A model generated the notes under the pieces. That model made no database searches. It had not been told where the DNA came from and saw only the letters and a program-made list of their open reading frames with translations. Source: Acidobacteriota bacterium (GTDB taxonomy: Bacteria > Acidobacteriota > Terriglobia > Acidiferrales > UBA7541). From it: a DNA stretch of 64,000 nt. Position 1 is the stretch's first letter. Each line of letters starts with the position of its first letter. The stretch lies in assembly GCA_013289835.1 (NCBI GenBank), contig JABCZG010000005.1, positions 1 to 64,000 on the forward strand, read 5' to 3'. Positions 47,274-56,886 of this stretch are shown one piece after another. The translations under genes were made by a program, and so were the position numbers.

Positions 47274-48452
47274 ATGAAACTCGCTTATTTTGATTGTTTT
47301 TCCGGCATTAGTGGCGACATGACGCTCGGCGCTTTGGTTGACGCCGGATGCGCTGTCGAGCATCTGCGCGCCGAATTGCAAGGCCTCCAAGTTCCCGGAT
47401 GGGAGATTTCCACCGAAAAAGTGTGGAAGAACGGCATGGCCGCCACCTACGTCAAGGTCAAGACCGAGGATCAGCAGAAACATCGCTCGCTCAGCGCCAT
47501 TCTCGAGATTTTGCAGAAATCGCAACTCGCTCCGAGGGTGCGCGAACGCGCGGCAGCGATCTTTACCAAACTCGGCGAAGCCGAAGCCCGCGTCCACGAC
47601 GTGCCGATCGAAAAGATTCATTTTCATGAAGTTGGCGCCGTTGACGCCATCGTGGACATCGTAGGCGCCTGCATCGGCTTCCAAGCCCTCGGCATCGAAA
47701 AATTCGCCTGCTCCCCCCTGAACGTCGGCGGCGGCACGGCGAGAATGGCGCACGGCGTTTTGCCCGTTCCCGCGCCCGCCACCGCGAATCTGCTGCAAGG
47801 CAAGCCAACCTACTCCAACGGCGTGCAAAAAGAACTTGTCACGCCCACCGGTGCTGCTATCGTCGCGACACTTTGCGATTCCTTCGGTCCGCAGCCGCCC
47901 ATGAGCGTCACCGCCATCGGCTACGGCGCTGGCACCGTCGACCTCGAAGGCCAGCCCAACGTTCTTCGCATTATGATTGGTGAAGCCGCCGAAAAAACCG
48001 TCGCCGGCTTCGACGAAGAGATTGCCGTCATCGAAGCCAACCTCGACGATATGAACCCGCAGATCTACGGCTACTTCCTGGAAAAAGCTTTGGCCGCCGG
48101 TGCCCTCGACGTTTACACCACGCCCGTGCAAATGAAAAAGAACCGTCCCGGCACGCTGCTTACCGTTTTGTGTAAACCTCAAGACACCAACGCGCTGATG
48201 TCGCTGATTTTTGCCGAGACGACCACCTTCGGCGCGCGCACCTATCGCGCACAACGCCGCGTGCTGCCTCGCGAGTTTGTAAGTGTGGCCACGAATTTCG
48301 GCGACGTGCGCATCAAAATCTCCCGCGTGAACGGCCGAATCCTGCACGTCGCCCCCGAATATGACGACTGCCGCAAACTAGCCGTCGAAAAAAACGTCCC
48401 GTTGCAGCGCGTGATCAGCGAAGCGTTGCGCGCCTATCAAGGAGGCTCGTGA
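47274..48452 (+). CDS. larC: Nickel-pincer cofactor biosynthesis protein LarC
   Basis: MKLAYFDCFSGISGDMTLGALVDAG...IHFHEVGAVDAIVDIVGAC...EANLDDMNPQIYGYFLEKAL. Confidence 0.93.
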   Translation: MKLAYFDCFSGISGDMTLGALVDAGCAVEHLRAELQGLQVPGWEISTEKVWKNGMAATYVKVKTEDQQKHRSLSAILEILQKSQLAPRVRERAAAIFTKLGEAEARVHDVPIEKIHFHEVGAVDAIVDIVGACIGFQALGIEKFACSPLNVGGGTARMAHGVLPVPAPATANLLQGKPTYSNGVQKELVTPTGAAIVATLCDSFGPQPPMSVTAIGYGAGTVDLEGQPNVLRIMIGEAAEKTVAGFDEEIAVIEANLDDMNPQIYGYFLEKALAAGALDVYTTPVQMKKNRPGTLLTVLCKPQDTNALMSLIFAETTTFGARTYRAQRRVLPREFVSVATNFGDVRIKISRVNGRILHVAPEYDDCRKLAVEKNVPLQRVISEALRAYQGGS

Positions 48453-48548
48453 ATTATTGTTGCTTCCGTAGGGGCAAGATACTTCGTGCCCCTCTTCGAT
48501 TTTTTCTCGGAACTGAAAACGGACCACTGAAAACTGACAACATTCAAA

Positions 48549-50534
48549 ATGCCCGCTAAACCCAAATATTATTTGACCACGCCGATCTACTACACGAACG
48601 GCTTGCCGCACATCGGCCACACCTATTCGACGATCGTGTGCGACACCATTCGCCGCTACAAGCGGATGCGCGGCTACGACGTGGTGATGACCACCGGTAC
48701 GGACGAGCACGGTGTCAACGTCGAACGCTCCGCAAAAAAAGCCGGCGTTCCCGAGTCCGAATTTGTTGCGAAGATGGCCGCCGAGTGGCGCGCCCTCTGG
48801 GACGAACTCGGCGTGCAGGGCGACGAATTTATCCGCACCACCGATTTAAAACACGCTCATACCGTCCAATGGCTTTTCAAGCAGTGCCGAGACAACGGCT
48901 TCGTCTACCCCGGCCACTACACTGGGCAATACTGCATCTACGACAACGCCTATGTGGACGTCAAACCCGGCGAGAATTGTCCCGACTGCGGCCGCCCCAC
49001 CGAAACCGTCACCGAAGCCAATTTCTATTTCAAGCTTTCCGCATTCCAGAAGCCGCTTCTCGATTGGTACGCCAAGCATCCCAATTTCATTCAACCCGAG
49101 GCGCGCCGCAACGAAGTTCTTAGTTTTGTCGAAGGCGGTCTGCGCGATCTCAGCATCACGCGTACTTCGGTCCGTTGGGGCATTCCCGTTCCTGGCGAGG
49201 AGCCACACGTTTTCTACGTTTGGTTCGACGCGCTCACCGCCTATCTCAGCGCCGTCGGCGGCCCGCAGTACGAAAAAACTGGATACTGGCCTGCGGATGT
49301 GCATCTCGTCGGCAAAGAAATCATTCGTTTCCACGCGGTCTATTGGCCCGCGTTCTTGATGGCCGCCGGACTGCCGCTGCCGAAACAAGTCTGGGCGCAC
49401 GGCTGGCTGCTCATGGACAGCGCGAAAATGAGCAAGTCGCTTGGCAACGTTGTCCGCCCGCGCCCCATCGTGCACGTTCTCGGCATGGACGCGCTTCGCT
49501 ACTATCTTCTGCGCGAAACCGTCTTCGGCCAGGACGGCAATTTTAGTTACGACGCGCTAGTCCAGCGCTACAACAGCGACCTCGCCAACGGCCTCGGCAA
49601 CCTCGCCAGCCGCACCGCCGCAATGATCGAAAAGAATTCCGGCGGCAAGATTCCCAAGCCCGGTGATCTTCAACCCCAGGACACCGCTCTGGCGGCCAAG
49701 GCGCAAGAGACGATTGGTGAAGTCCTCGAGCAGTACGACAAATTGGGATTCTCTCTCGCGCTGGAAGAGCTCTGGTCGCTCATCGCCGCAACAGATAAGT
49801 ATCTGACCACCGAGCACCCCTGGTCGCTCGGCGAAACAGACGCCGACCAGAAACGCCGCGCCACAATTCTTTGGACCACTGCAGAAGTCCTGTGGATCGT
49901 CACGGTATTAACGCATCCCGTCTTACCGGAAAGCACCGCAAAGGTATGGACGCTGCTCGGTCAAACAGGGCAGCCCAGCTCTGTTGCCTTGGACGGACTA
50001 CGCTGGGGACAGCTCGCTCCCGGCACGCCGCTTGGCAAGTCGCAAGCGCTTTTCCCGCGCATTGAGAAAGCAGAAGCAATCGAGAGGATGGAAGCCATGG
50101 AAAAGGAAGAACAAAAGCAACCGTCGCCGGTCACCACGCCCGCGCCTGCGAGCGCACCTGCTGTTGGCGGCGCTGCTACCGCCGCTGCGCCCGCGACCGC
50201 GGAAAAGATCGGCATCGAGGATTTTGCCAAAGTCGAGATGCGCGTCGGCCAGATCAAGACCGCCGAGCGCATCGTCGGCGCAGACAAACTGCTGAAGCTC
50301 ACCGTGGACATCGGCACCGAGATTCGCCAGATCTGTGCCGGCATCGCCCAATATTACGAGCCCGAAAAACTGATCGGCCGCAAAGTCGCCGTCGTAGTGA
50401 ATCTCGCGCCCCGCAAACTCCGCGGCGTCGAATCCAACGGCATGATAGTCGCCGCCTCCGTCGGCCCCGAAGGCCGTCCCGTCCTCGCCGGCTTCCCCGA
50501 CGAAGACGTCGAAATCGGCGCCCGGCTCAAGTAG
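48549..50534 (+). CDS. metG: Methionyl-tRNA synthetase with C-terminal tRNA-binding domain
   Basis: YYLTTPIYYTNGLPHIGHTYSTI, AKMSKSLGNVV (KMSKS), C-terminal EDFAKVEMRVGQIKTAERIVGADKLLKL. Confidence 0.97.
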   Translation: MPAKPKYYLTTPIYYTNGLPHIGHTYSTIVCDTIRRYKRMRGYDVVMTTGTDEHGVNVERSAKKAGVPESEFVAKMAAEWRALWDELGVQGDEFIRTTDLKHAHTVQWLFKQCRDNGFVYPGHYTGQYCIYDNAYVDVKPGENCPDCGRPTETVTEANFYFKLSAFQKPLLDWYAKHPNFIQPEARRNEVLSFVEGGLRDLSITRTSVRWGIPVPGEEPHVFYVWFDALTAYLSAVGGPQYEKTGYWPADVHLVGKEIIRFHAVYWPAFLMAAGLPLPKQVWAHGWLLMDSAKMSKSLGNVVRPRPIVHVLGMDALRYYLLRETVFGQDGNFSYDALVQRYNSDLANGLGNLASRTAAMIEKNSGGKIPKPGDLQPQDTALAAKAQETIGEVLEQYDKLGFSLALEELWSLIAATDKYLTTEHPWSLGETDADQKRRATILWTTAEVLWIVTVLTHPVLPESTAKVWTLLGQTGQPSSVALDGLRWGQLAPGTPLGKSQALFPRIEKAEAIERMEAMEKEEQKQPSPVTTPAPASAPAVGGAATAAAPATAEKIGIEDFAKVEMRVGQIKTAERIVGADKLLKLTVDIGTEIRQICAGIAQYYEPEKLIGRKVAVVVNLAPRKLRGVESNGMIVAASVGPEGRPVLAGFPDEDVEIGARLK

Positions 50535-50605
50535 CACAGACACTCCTGTCTGTGCGGGGTTTGTGCTGAATGAAACGAAAGAGCGCAGGCAAGAGTGCCT
50601 GCGCT
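50534..50605. repeat. Paired REP-like hairpins, copy 2
   Basis: GCACAGACACTCCTGTCTGTGC (50534-50555) and AGCGCAGGCAAGAGTGCCTGCGCT (50582-50605). Confidence 0.85.
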
Positions 50606-50613
50606 ACAAAACC

Positions 50614-51435
50614 ATGGAACTGATCGATTCACACGCGCACATTGATTTTCCGCAATTCACGGAGGACCGCGAGGCCATGCTCGAACGCGCCCGCGCGGCT
50701 GGAGTTTCCACATTGCTCGCCATCGGCACGGGTCCAGGACCAGAAAAATTGGATTCCGCTATCCCCTTCGCTGAGCAGCACGACTGGATTTACGCCACGA
50801 TCGGGATTCATCCGCACGAGGCGGAACAGGTCACGCCAAAACATCTCGAGCAGCTTGCTGCTCTCGCCAAACATGAAAAAGTCATTGCCTGGGGCGAGAT
50901 TGGCCTCGACTATTTCTACGATCACTCTCCGCGCGACGTGCAACAGCGCGTGTTTCGCGATCAAATGGAACTTGCACGCGAAGCAAAACTGCCAATCATC
51001 ATTCATTGCCGCGATGCCTGGTCCGATTGCCTGAATTTGTTGGACGAAGTCTGGCGTCCAACCGGCATTGGTGGAATTCTGCACTGTTTTACCAGCACGC
51101 TCGAGGACGCGCGGCGGGGAATTGAAATGGGCTTTATGGTTTCGTTTGCCGGAAATTCGACTTATCCGAAAACACAGAACATTCGCGACGTTGCGAAGGT
51201 TTTGCCGCTAGAGAAAATTTTGATTGAGACGGACGCTCCGTATCTTGCACCACAGGCCTTCCGCGGCAAACGCAATGAGCCTGCCTATGTAGCGGAAGTG
51301 GCGCGTACAATAGCGAGTGTGAGAAACTTACGGCCAGACGAAGTTGCCGCCGCCACGTCGGACAATTTTCGGCGCTTCTTCGGTCTTGCCCGGCCGGCGC
51401 GTCTCGCGGCCTCAGGTCTCAAGGAAACGAGTTAG
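50614..51435 (+). CDS. tatD: TatD family metal-dependent hydrolase
   Basis: MELIDSHAHIDFPQF, GEIGLDYFYDHSPRDVQQRVFRDQMELA, LIETDAPYLAP. Confidence 0.92.
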   Translation: MELIDSHAHIDFPQFTEDREAMLERARAAGVSTLLAIGTGPGPEKLDSAIPFAEQHDWIYATIGIHPHEAEQVTPKHLEQLAALAKHEKVIAWGEIGLDYFYDHSPRDVQQRVFRDQMELAREAKLPIIIHCRDAWSDCLNLLDEVWRPTGIGGILHCFTSTLEDARRGIEMGFMVSFAGNSTYPKTQNIRDVAKVLPLEKILIETDAPYLAPQAFRGKRNEPAYVAEVARTIASVRNLRPDEVAAATSDNFRRFFGLARPARLAASGLKETS

Positions 51436-51504
51436 CTTGGGAGATACTCTATCGCCCTTCTGACGGTCAAAGAGATTTTTGATCTGGTCCGTGACGACCT
51501 CGCT

Positions 51505-52434
51505 TTGGTCGAAGAGGAACTCGCGCGGCAAAGCGATACGGCATTTCCGGACGTCTCGGAAATCACTGCCTATCTGCTCGGTGGAGGAGGGAAGCGCCTG
51601 CGCCCCGCGCTTTTGCTGCTCTCAGCGCGCCACGCGGGCCGTTCGGATCGCAGCGCCATTCGCCTCGCTGCCGTCGTGGAACTTCTGCACAGCGCAACGC
51701 TCATTCATGACGACGTCATTGACAGCGCGGACACGCGCCGCGGCCGTCCTTCGGCCAACTCACGCTGGGGCAATCATCGCAGCGTCCTTACGGGCGATTG
51801 GCTGTACATGCAGTCCTTCCAAATGGCCTTGGAAGAGCGCAATTTTCGCATTCTCGACATCCTCATCGATCTGACGCAGAAAATGGTCGAAGGCGAACTG
51901 ATTCAACTTTCCAAGATTGGCCGCATTGACGTGACGGAAGATGACGCGCTGCGTTTGGCTACCTACAAAACTGCATGCCTCTTCAGTGGCTGCGCGCGTC
52001 TCGGCGCAGTGCTGGGCGGGCTCGAAGGCGAGGAAGAGCAAGCGCTCGCCGATTACGGCAAGTATGCGGGCTTGGCATTTCAATTGGTGGACGATTTACT
52101 GGATTTTACGGCGTCGGCGCAGCAACTGGGAAAGCCGGTTTTGAGCGATCTGAAAGAAGGCAAAGTCACGCTGCCATTGATTTACGCAATGGAAAATGGT
52201 CATCGTGACGCGCGCGAAATGGTCGCGCGAGTTCTTGCCGAAAAAGAATTCAATTCCGTCCGTCCGGAGACCATCGTTTCACTGGTGCATGAATCGGGCG
52301 CGCTCGATCGCGCGCGAAACCTCGCGCACGACTACGCGCAACGCGCCAAGGCTTGCCTCAACGGCGGCGGAGATTCGGAATATTATCGCGCGCTCGCCAC
52401 GCTCCCAGACTTCATCCTCGAACGCGAGAACTGA
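51505..52434 (+). CDS. Polyprenyl diphosphate synthase (true start probably slightly upstream)
   Basis: LLGGGGKRLRPALLLL, LLHSATLIHDDVIDSADTRRGRPS (DDxxD), GLAFQLVDDLLDFT. Confidence 0.93.
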   Translation: MVEEELARQSDTAFPDVSEITAYLLGGGGKRLRPALLLLSARHAGRSDRSAIRLAAVVELLHSATLIHDDVIDSADTRRGRPSANSRWGNHRSVLTGDWLYMQSFQMALEERNFRILDILIDLTQKMVEGELIQLSKIGRIDVTEDDALRLATYKTACLFSGCARLGAVLGGLEGEEEQALADYGKYAGLAFQLVDDLLDFTASAQQLGKPVLSDLKEGKVTLPLIYAMENGHRDAREMVARVLAEKEFNSVRPETIVSLVHESGALDRARNLAHDYAQRAKACLNGGGDSEYYRALATLPDFILEREN

Positions 52435-52490
52435 GGCGGTTTGCAGTCGACAGTTGATAGTTCACAGTAAGAAACTTCCGATCGTGGGCG

Positions 52491-53435
52491 ATGAAAGTTT
52501 CTCTTCCATTCAAAGTCGTTTACCACGAGCGGTATGATTTGAACCTTGGCCCGCACGTTTTTCCCTCGCAGAAATTCCGTCTTATTTACGAAATGCTCCT
52601 TCGCGAAGGCATCGCGACGAAAGATGATTTTCTCCGCCCCGAACGCGCGAGCGACGAGGACATTCTGCGCGTGCACACCGCGGAGTGGGTGCGCAAACTG
52701 AAGACCGGTGCGCTCACTGCCAGCGATGTGATGCTTTTGGAAGTGCCGTATTCTCCTGAGCTGGTCGAAGCGGTGTGGCTTGCGGCGGGCGGGTCGATTC
52801 TTGCGGGGCAGTCGGCGCTGCGCGACGGGTTCGGTTCGAATCTCAGCGGCGGTTTTCATCACGCGTATCCGGGGCACGGCGAGGGATTCTGCGCGATTCA
52901 TGATGTGGCAGTGGCGATTCGAAAGCTGCAAGCGGATGGCGCGGTGAAAAGAGCCATGGTCGTGGATACGGATGTGCATCATGGCAACGGCACGGCCGCC
53001 ATTTTCAGCAAGAATCAAACAGTTTTTACGATTTCCATTCATCAGGAGAACAACTATCCCGCGCACAAGCCGCCGTCGAGCATTGACTTGAATATGGCGG
53101 ACCGCGTGGGTGATGAGGAATATCTGGATGCGTTGCTTCCGGCGGTTCAAACAGCGCTCGATGAGTTTCAGCCGGAGATTCTCTTTTATGTGGGTGGCGC
53201 CGATCCTTATTGCGAAGACCAACTCGGAGGATTGTCACTGACGAAAAAAGGATTGAAGGAGCGCGACCGCAGAGTTTTTGAGGAAGCGCGCAAGCGCAAG
53301 ATTCCGGTGGCGACAACTCTGGCAGGCGGATACGCGCGGCGCGTCGAAGATACCGTTCAAATTCACGTCAATACGATTCTCGCAGCGCGAGAGGTTGCGG
53401 AAAAGTATCCGCAGACTTCCTCGACGCACGGCTAG
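52491..53435 (+). CDS. Histone deacetylase-like amidohydrolase
   Basis: GGFHHAYPGHGEGFCAIHDVAVAIRKL, VVDTDVHHGNGTAAIF, YVGGADPYCEDQLGGLSLT. Confidence 0.9.
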   Translation: MKVSLPFKVVYHERYDLNLGPHVFPSQKFRLIYEMLLREGIATKDDFLRPERASDEDILRVHTAEWVRKLKTGALTASDVMLLEVPYSPELVEAVWLAAGGSILAGQSALRDGFGSNLSGGFHHAYPGHGEGFCAIHDVAVAIRKLQADGAVKRAMVVDTDVHHGNGTAAIFSKNQTVFTISIHQENNYPAHKPPSSIDLNMADRVGDEEYLDALLPAVQTALDEFQPEILFYVGGADPYCEDQLGGLSLTKKGLKERDRRVFEEARKRKIPVATTLAGGYARRVEDTVQIHVNTILAAREVAEKYPQTSSTHG

Positions 53436-54796
53436 GGCGTCTTGCTGCTAGCCGCCGGAGCAATTGTTGCGGCAAGCGCGCGGCGTACCGCAGCAGTCAG
53501 ATCCTGTTCGAACGCAAGCGGCTCGAAACCGTCCGAGCGGAATGCGGTTTTTCCCTCGCGGTCAATCACAATGACGGTGGGGAAAGAGTTGACGGCAAAC
53601 AGCCGTTCCAAGCCATCGGCAAAGACGACGGTTGTGCGCGGCTTATCCTCCGCGAGGTAGGGCGGCACGAGAGTTTCGTCTTCATCGCAATCGGCCGCGA
53701 GAAATAACGCGTCGGGGTTCCCCTGGAATTCCGATGCCACGTGCGCGAAGAGCGGCTCCAGGTAGTGGCACGGGCCGCACCAGGTAGCCCAAAAATTCAC
53801 GACGAGGACTTTACCCTTTGCGTCTTTCAACGAGAACGGAGTGCCCTCCGGCGCTTTGCGGAGCGTGAACTCCGAGAGTTCATGGGCATCCGCATTTCGT
53901 TTGGTTTTCGGGCCGTTTGCGACCTCGGAGACCTCATCGTACGTTTTGAGGAGATACTCGCCTAATCCGTCGTCGGAGCCGTGCGCGAGCCGCCAAACAT
54001 TTCCCAATTTCTGGCGGATGGCGCGGCGACCGGTGGCGCCGCTCGAGGAATCGCCCAGCGCGAACGCTCGAGCGTATTGTTGAATCGCAGTGTGGAGATC
54101 TTTTTTCAATTCGGCGATTTCGCCGAGCTGTTCGGCGGCCGAAGCGCTGGGCAAGACAGCGTAGCTGGCTTCAAAATCTTTTTGCGCGGCGGAGGCGTCT
54201 TTCAATTTGATCTCAAGCCGTCCGCGCAAAAACAGGACGGAGGAACGATCGCGTTTTCGTTCGGCGGCCCACTCTTCCTGCGAAATCCGCGGGGATTTGT
54301 CCTCAGGGGAACTTCGGTCCACAAAGTCGAGCACGCGGGATGCGTAGTGGGCGGCGCGGCGTAGGCCGGCTTCGTCACCGGTGCGTTCCAGAAGCTGAAT
54401 ACTGAGGATGGTCATGGAGATATCGTCAGATTTAAGGGCAACGATGCGTTCCGCGTAGTTGGCAGCGCAGGCGTTATCGCGCAGCTGAATACATGCTTCG
54501 ACGAGCGCGCGGTAGATTTGAGGCCTCTGCGGCGATTCGGGAAATTTAGACAGATAGTACTCCAGATTGCGGACCAGAGCGGCGCGGTCATTCCCGGCAT
54601 CTGCGATGGCATGCTGAAGTGCCTCCTCAGGCGAGGGCAGCTTTGCAGACGGGGCTTGTTTCGCGGCACCTTCTTTCGAAGTCTGTGCAGGCGGAGCCTG
54701 TTGGTTTTGTGCGGCGGCCACTGCGCGTACCGATACTCCGAGGGCGCAGGAAAATAGCGAGGCGATAGCACGCGCGAAGAAACGCCGGGGTGGCAT
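53432..54796 (-). CDS. TPR protein with C-terminal TlpA-like thioredoxin domain
   Basis: GKVLVVNFWATWCGPCHYLEPLFAHVASEF; SFPTVIVIDREGK. Confidence 0.85.
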   Translation of the reverse strand: MPPRRFFARAIASLFSCALGVSVRAVAAAQNQQAPPAQTSKEGAAKQAPSAKLPSPEEALQHAIADAGNDRAALVRNLEYYLSKFPESPQRPQIYRALVEACIQLRDNACAANYAERIVALKSDDISMTILSIQLLERTGDEAGLRRAAHYASRVLDFVDRSSPEDKSPRISQEEWAAERKRDRSSVLFLRGRLEIKLKDASAAQKDFEASYAVLPSASAAEQLGEIAELKKDLHTAIQQYARAFALGDSSSGATGRRAIRQKLGNVWRLAHGSDDGLGEYLLKTYDEVSEVANGPKTKRNADAHELSEFTLRKAPEGTPFSLKDAKGKVLVVNFWATWCGPCHYLEPLFAHVASEFQGNPDALFLAADCDEDETLVPPYLAEDKPRTTVVFADGLERLFAVNSFPTVIVIDREGKTAFRSDGFEPLAFEQDLTAAVRRALAATIAPAASSKTP

Positions 54797-54858
54797 GGAA
54801 AGAGATTCTAAAGGTATCGGGGAGAATTGTCGCCAGTTCTCGCGCGATTTCTGAAACG

Positions 54859-55866
54859 CTAGGGGGCGCCAGCGGCGCGCGCATCATTCGAACCGCTTAC
54901 GCGAATGTCGCCGGAGACGGTATGCACTTCCACGCGGCCGCCGCCTGTTCCCATGTGGGCGCGCAGAGTGCGCTTGCCCTGTTCCTCGATGACGATGGGA
55001 ATGTCGGCGCGAATTTCGCCGGAGACTGCTTCTGCTGACAGGTGAAAATTCGAAGAAGCGGGAACGTTCAATTGGACGCCGCCGGAAATTGTTTTGAGTT
55101 CCCAGTAGGAGTCCGCGCCGGGGTTTCCCATGACGGAGACGAGGCCCGAGGCGGCATGGGCCTTTACATTATTCATCGCGCCCTGGATTTCGACTTCTCC
55201 GCTGCCAGCATTTGCATCCACCCGTCCACCAGGCTTGGACACGCGAATGACTCCGGCGACGGCATTCGCGATCACATCGCCTTTGACATTTGAAACGGTG
55301 ACGCTTCCAGAGACGCTGGAGATTTTTACGTCGTTGCCAATATCCGTGGCCGAGACCGATCCGCTCGTGCTATTTAGCTGAGCATCGCGATCGATCTTCT
55401 CGACGCTGATCACTCCGGAAACAGCCTGCACTTTGACGGGACCACGTATTCCGCGAATCGTTTGCGCGCCAGACACCACGTTGGCGCTCAGTTCCGTGTC
55501 GTGCGGCACTTGAATGCTGTAGGTGATAGAGAGGTTGCGCAGGTGGGCGTCTTCTTTGCCGATGCGAATGGTGTCGCCCCGCTGCTCGACCGGGGGATTT
55601 GCAAGCGTGTCACTGAGACGTTTCTGAGGCTTGTCAAAACCCATTCCAGAAGCGCGCACGTCTGCGTGGATGTGTACTTTGCCGTCGGCGCTTCCGGTGA
55701 TGTCCACGTCGCCAGCGGTATTTGTGAGTTCCAGGCGAATCGGGCCGGACACAGTAAAAGTGCGCTCAAAGCTGCCGCTGACCGAGGGCCCGACGTTGCA
55801 ACCGACCACGACAAAGGCTGCGGTAAGCACGGCGACGTGCAGGCTAAGATGGCGGTGACGCGGCAT
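54859..55866 (-). CDS. DUF4097-like beta-repeat protein, putative lipoprotein
   Basis: AAFVVVGCNVGPSVSGSFERTF...VSGAQTIRGIRGPVKVQAVSGVISVEKIDRDAQLNSTSGSVSATDIG repeats. Confidence 0.75.
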   Translation of the reverse strand: MPRHRHLSLHVAVLTAAFVVVGCNVGPSVSGSFERTFTVSGPIRLELTNTAGDVDITGSADGKVHIHADVRASGMGFDKPQKRLSDTLANPPVEQRGDTIRIGKEDAHLRNLSITYSIQVPHDTELSANVVSGAQTIRGIRGPVKVQAVSGVISVEKIDRDAQLNSTSGSVSATDIGNDVKISSVSGSVTVSNVKGDVIANAVAGVIRVSKPGGRVDANAGSGEVEIQGAMNNVKAHAASGLVSVMGNPGADSYWELKTISGGVQLNVPASSNFHLSAEAVSGEIRADIPIVIEEQGKRTLRAHMGTGGGRVEVHTVSGDIRVSGSNDARAAGAP

Positions 55867-55934
55867 TCATCCTCCGAAAAGACCCAGAAATCTGCTCTGG
55901 CTACTTCCACTAATAGTTACGCAAGACAAGAGGA

Positions 55935-56822
55935 TTATGTTCCCGAAGTAGCTTTGGCGGAAGGCTTCTTGCGCGACGAAAGAGTCTCGTTCAGGGAGCC
56001 TTGGCGGTAGCCCTCCAAGTCCAAAGCGACGTAAGAGAAGCCGGCGGCTTTCAGGCGTTCCGCGATGGTCGCGGACATTTGCAACGAGAGCGCGCGTGGC
56101 ATCTCTTCCGGCGCAATTTCCACGCGCGCCAGTTGGTCATGCAGGCGCACACGGAATTGGCGGAAGCCCAACTCGCGCATGGCGGCTTCGCCGCGCTCCA
56201 CTAATGCGAGACGCTCCGGGGTGACCTCCGTGCCGTAGGGCAGGCGCGAGGCGAGGCAGGCGGAGGCGGGGCGGTCCCACGTGGGCAGGGCAGCACGCTG
56301 CGAGAGCATTCGAATCTCTGCTTTGCGAAGGCCGGCGTCCAAGAGCGGCGCGAGGACTTGATGATTGGCGGCTGCGCGATGGCCGGGGCGGAAGTCGAGT
56401 GTGTCATCGGCGTTTACGCCGTAGGCGACGGCGGCAAATCCGTGGGCGACCGCGAGCTCGTCGAGTTTGGAGAAGAGCTCGTCCTTGCAGAAGAAGCAGC
56501 GATCGGGCTCGTTCGCGCGGTAGGAGGGATTTTCCATTTCATATGTTTCGATGAATTCGTGCCGAACGGCCAGCTTGTTCACGAACTCTTCCACCATGGT
56601 GCGATCATGGGCGGAAAAGCTGGGCGAGAGCGCGGTAACGATTAAAGCGTGATCGCCAAGCGCTTGGTGCGCTGCCCACGCCAGATACGCGGAATCCGCG
56701 CCGCCCGAGAGAGCAACGATGACGGAAGAAAGGTTAGCAAGCCGAGAAAGAAGCAGGGCTTCTTTTTCATCCGCGCCCGCGAGCGTTCCTTCGCCGGAGA
56801 GAATTTGAATGAGGTTATTCAT
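55935..56822 (-). CDS. larE: ATP-dependent sacrificial sulfur transferase LarE
   Basis: VIVALSGGADSAYLAWAA (PP-loop), RCFFCKDELFSKL, PASACLASRLPYGTEVT. Confidence 0.93.
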   Translation of the reverse strand: MNNLIQILSGEGTLAGADEKEALLLSRLANLSSVIVALSGGADSAYLAWAAHQALGDHALIVTALSPSFSAHDRTMVEEFVNKLAVRHEFIETYEMENPSYRANEPDRCFFCKDELFSKLDELAVAHGFAAVAYGVNADDTLDFRPGHRAAANHQVLAPLLDAGLRKAEIRMLSQRAALPTWDRPASACLASRLPYGTEVTPERLALVERGEAAMRELGFRQFRVRLHDQLARVEIAPEEMPRALSLQMSATIAERLKAAGFSYVALDLEGYRQGSLNETLSSRKKPSAKATSGT

Positions 56823-56886
56823 CGCAGTGCAAAGTATATCGCAGAGTGCGGCTGACGCCGCAGTTTCTCGAAAGCGCGCACGGGCA

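Noticed and set aside
47211-48347. 378-aa minus-strand ORF opposite larC
   Set aside because: Antisense shadow ORF in high-GC coding DNA; the sense strand encodes clear LarC motifs.
48505-48541. GAACTGAAAACGGACCACTGAAAACTGACAAC and a similar AGTCGACAGTTGATAGTTCACAGT near 52446
   Set aside because: Resembles common intergenic filler repeats; too short and too few copies here to interpret.
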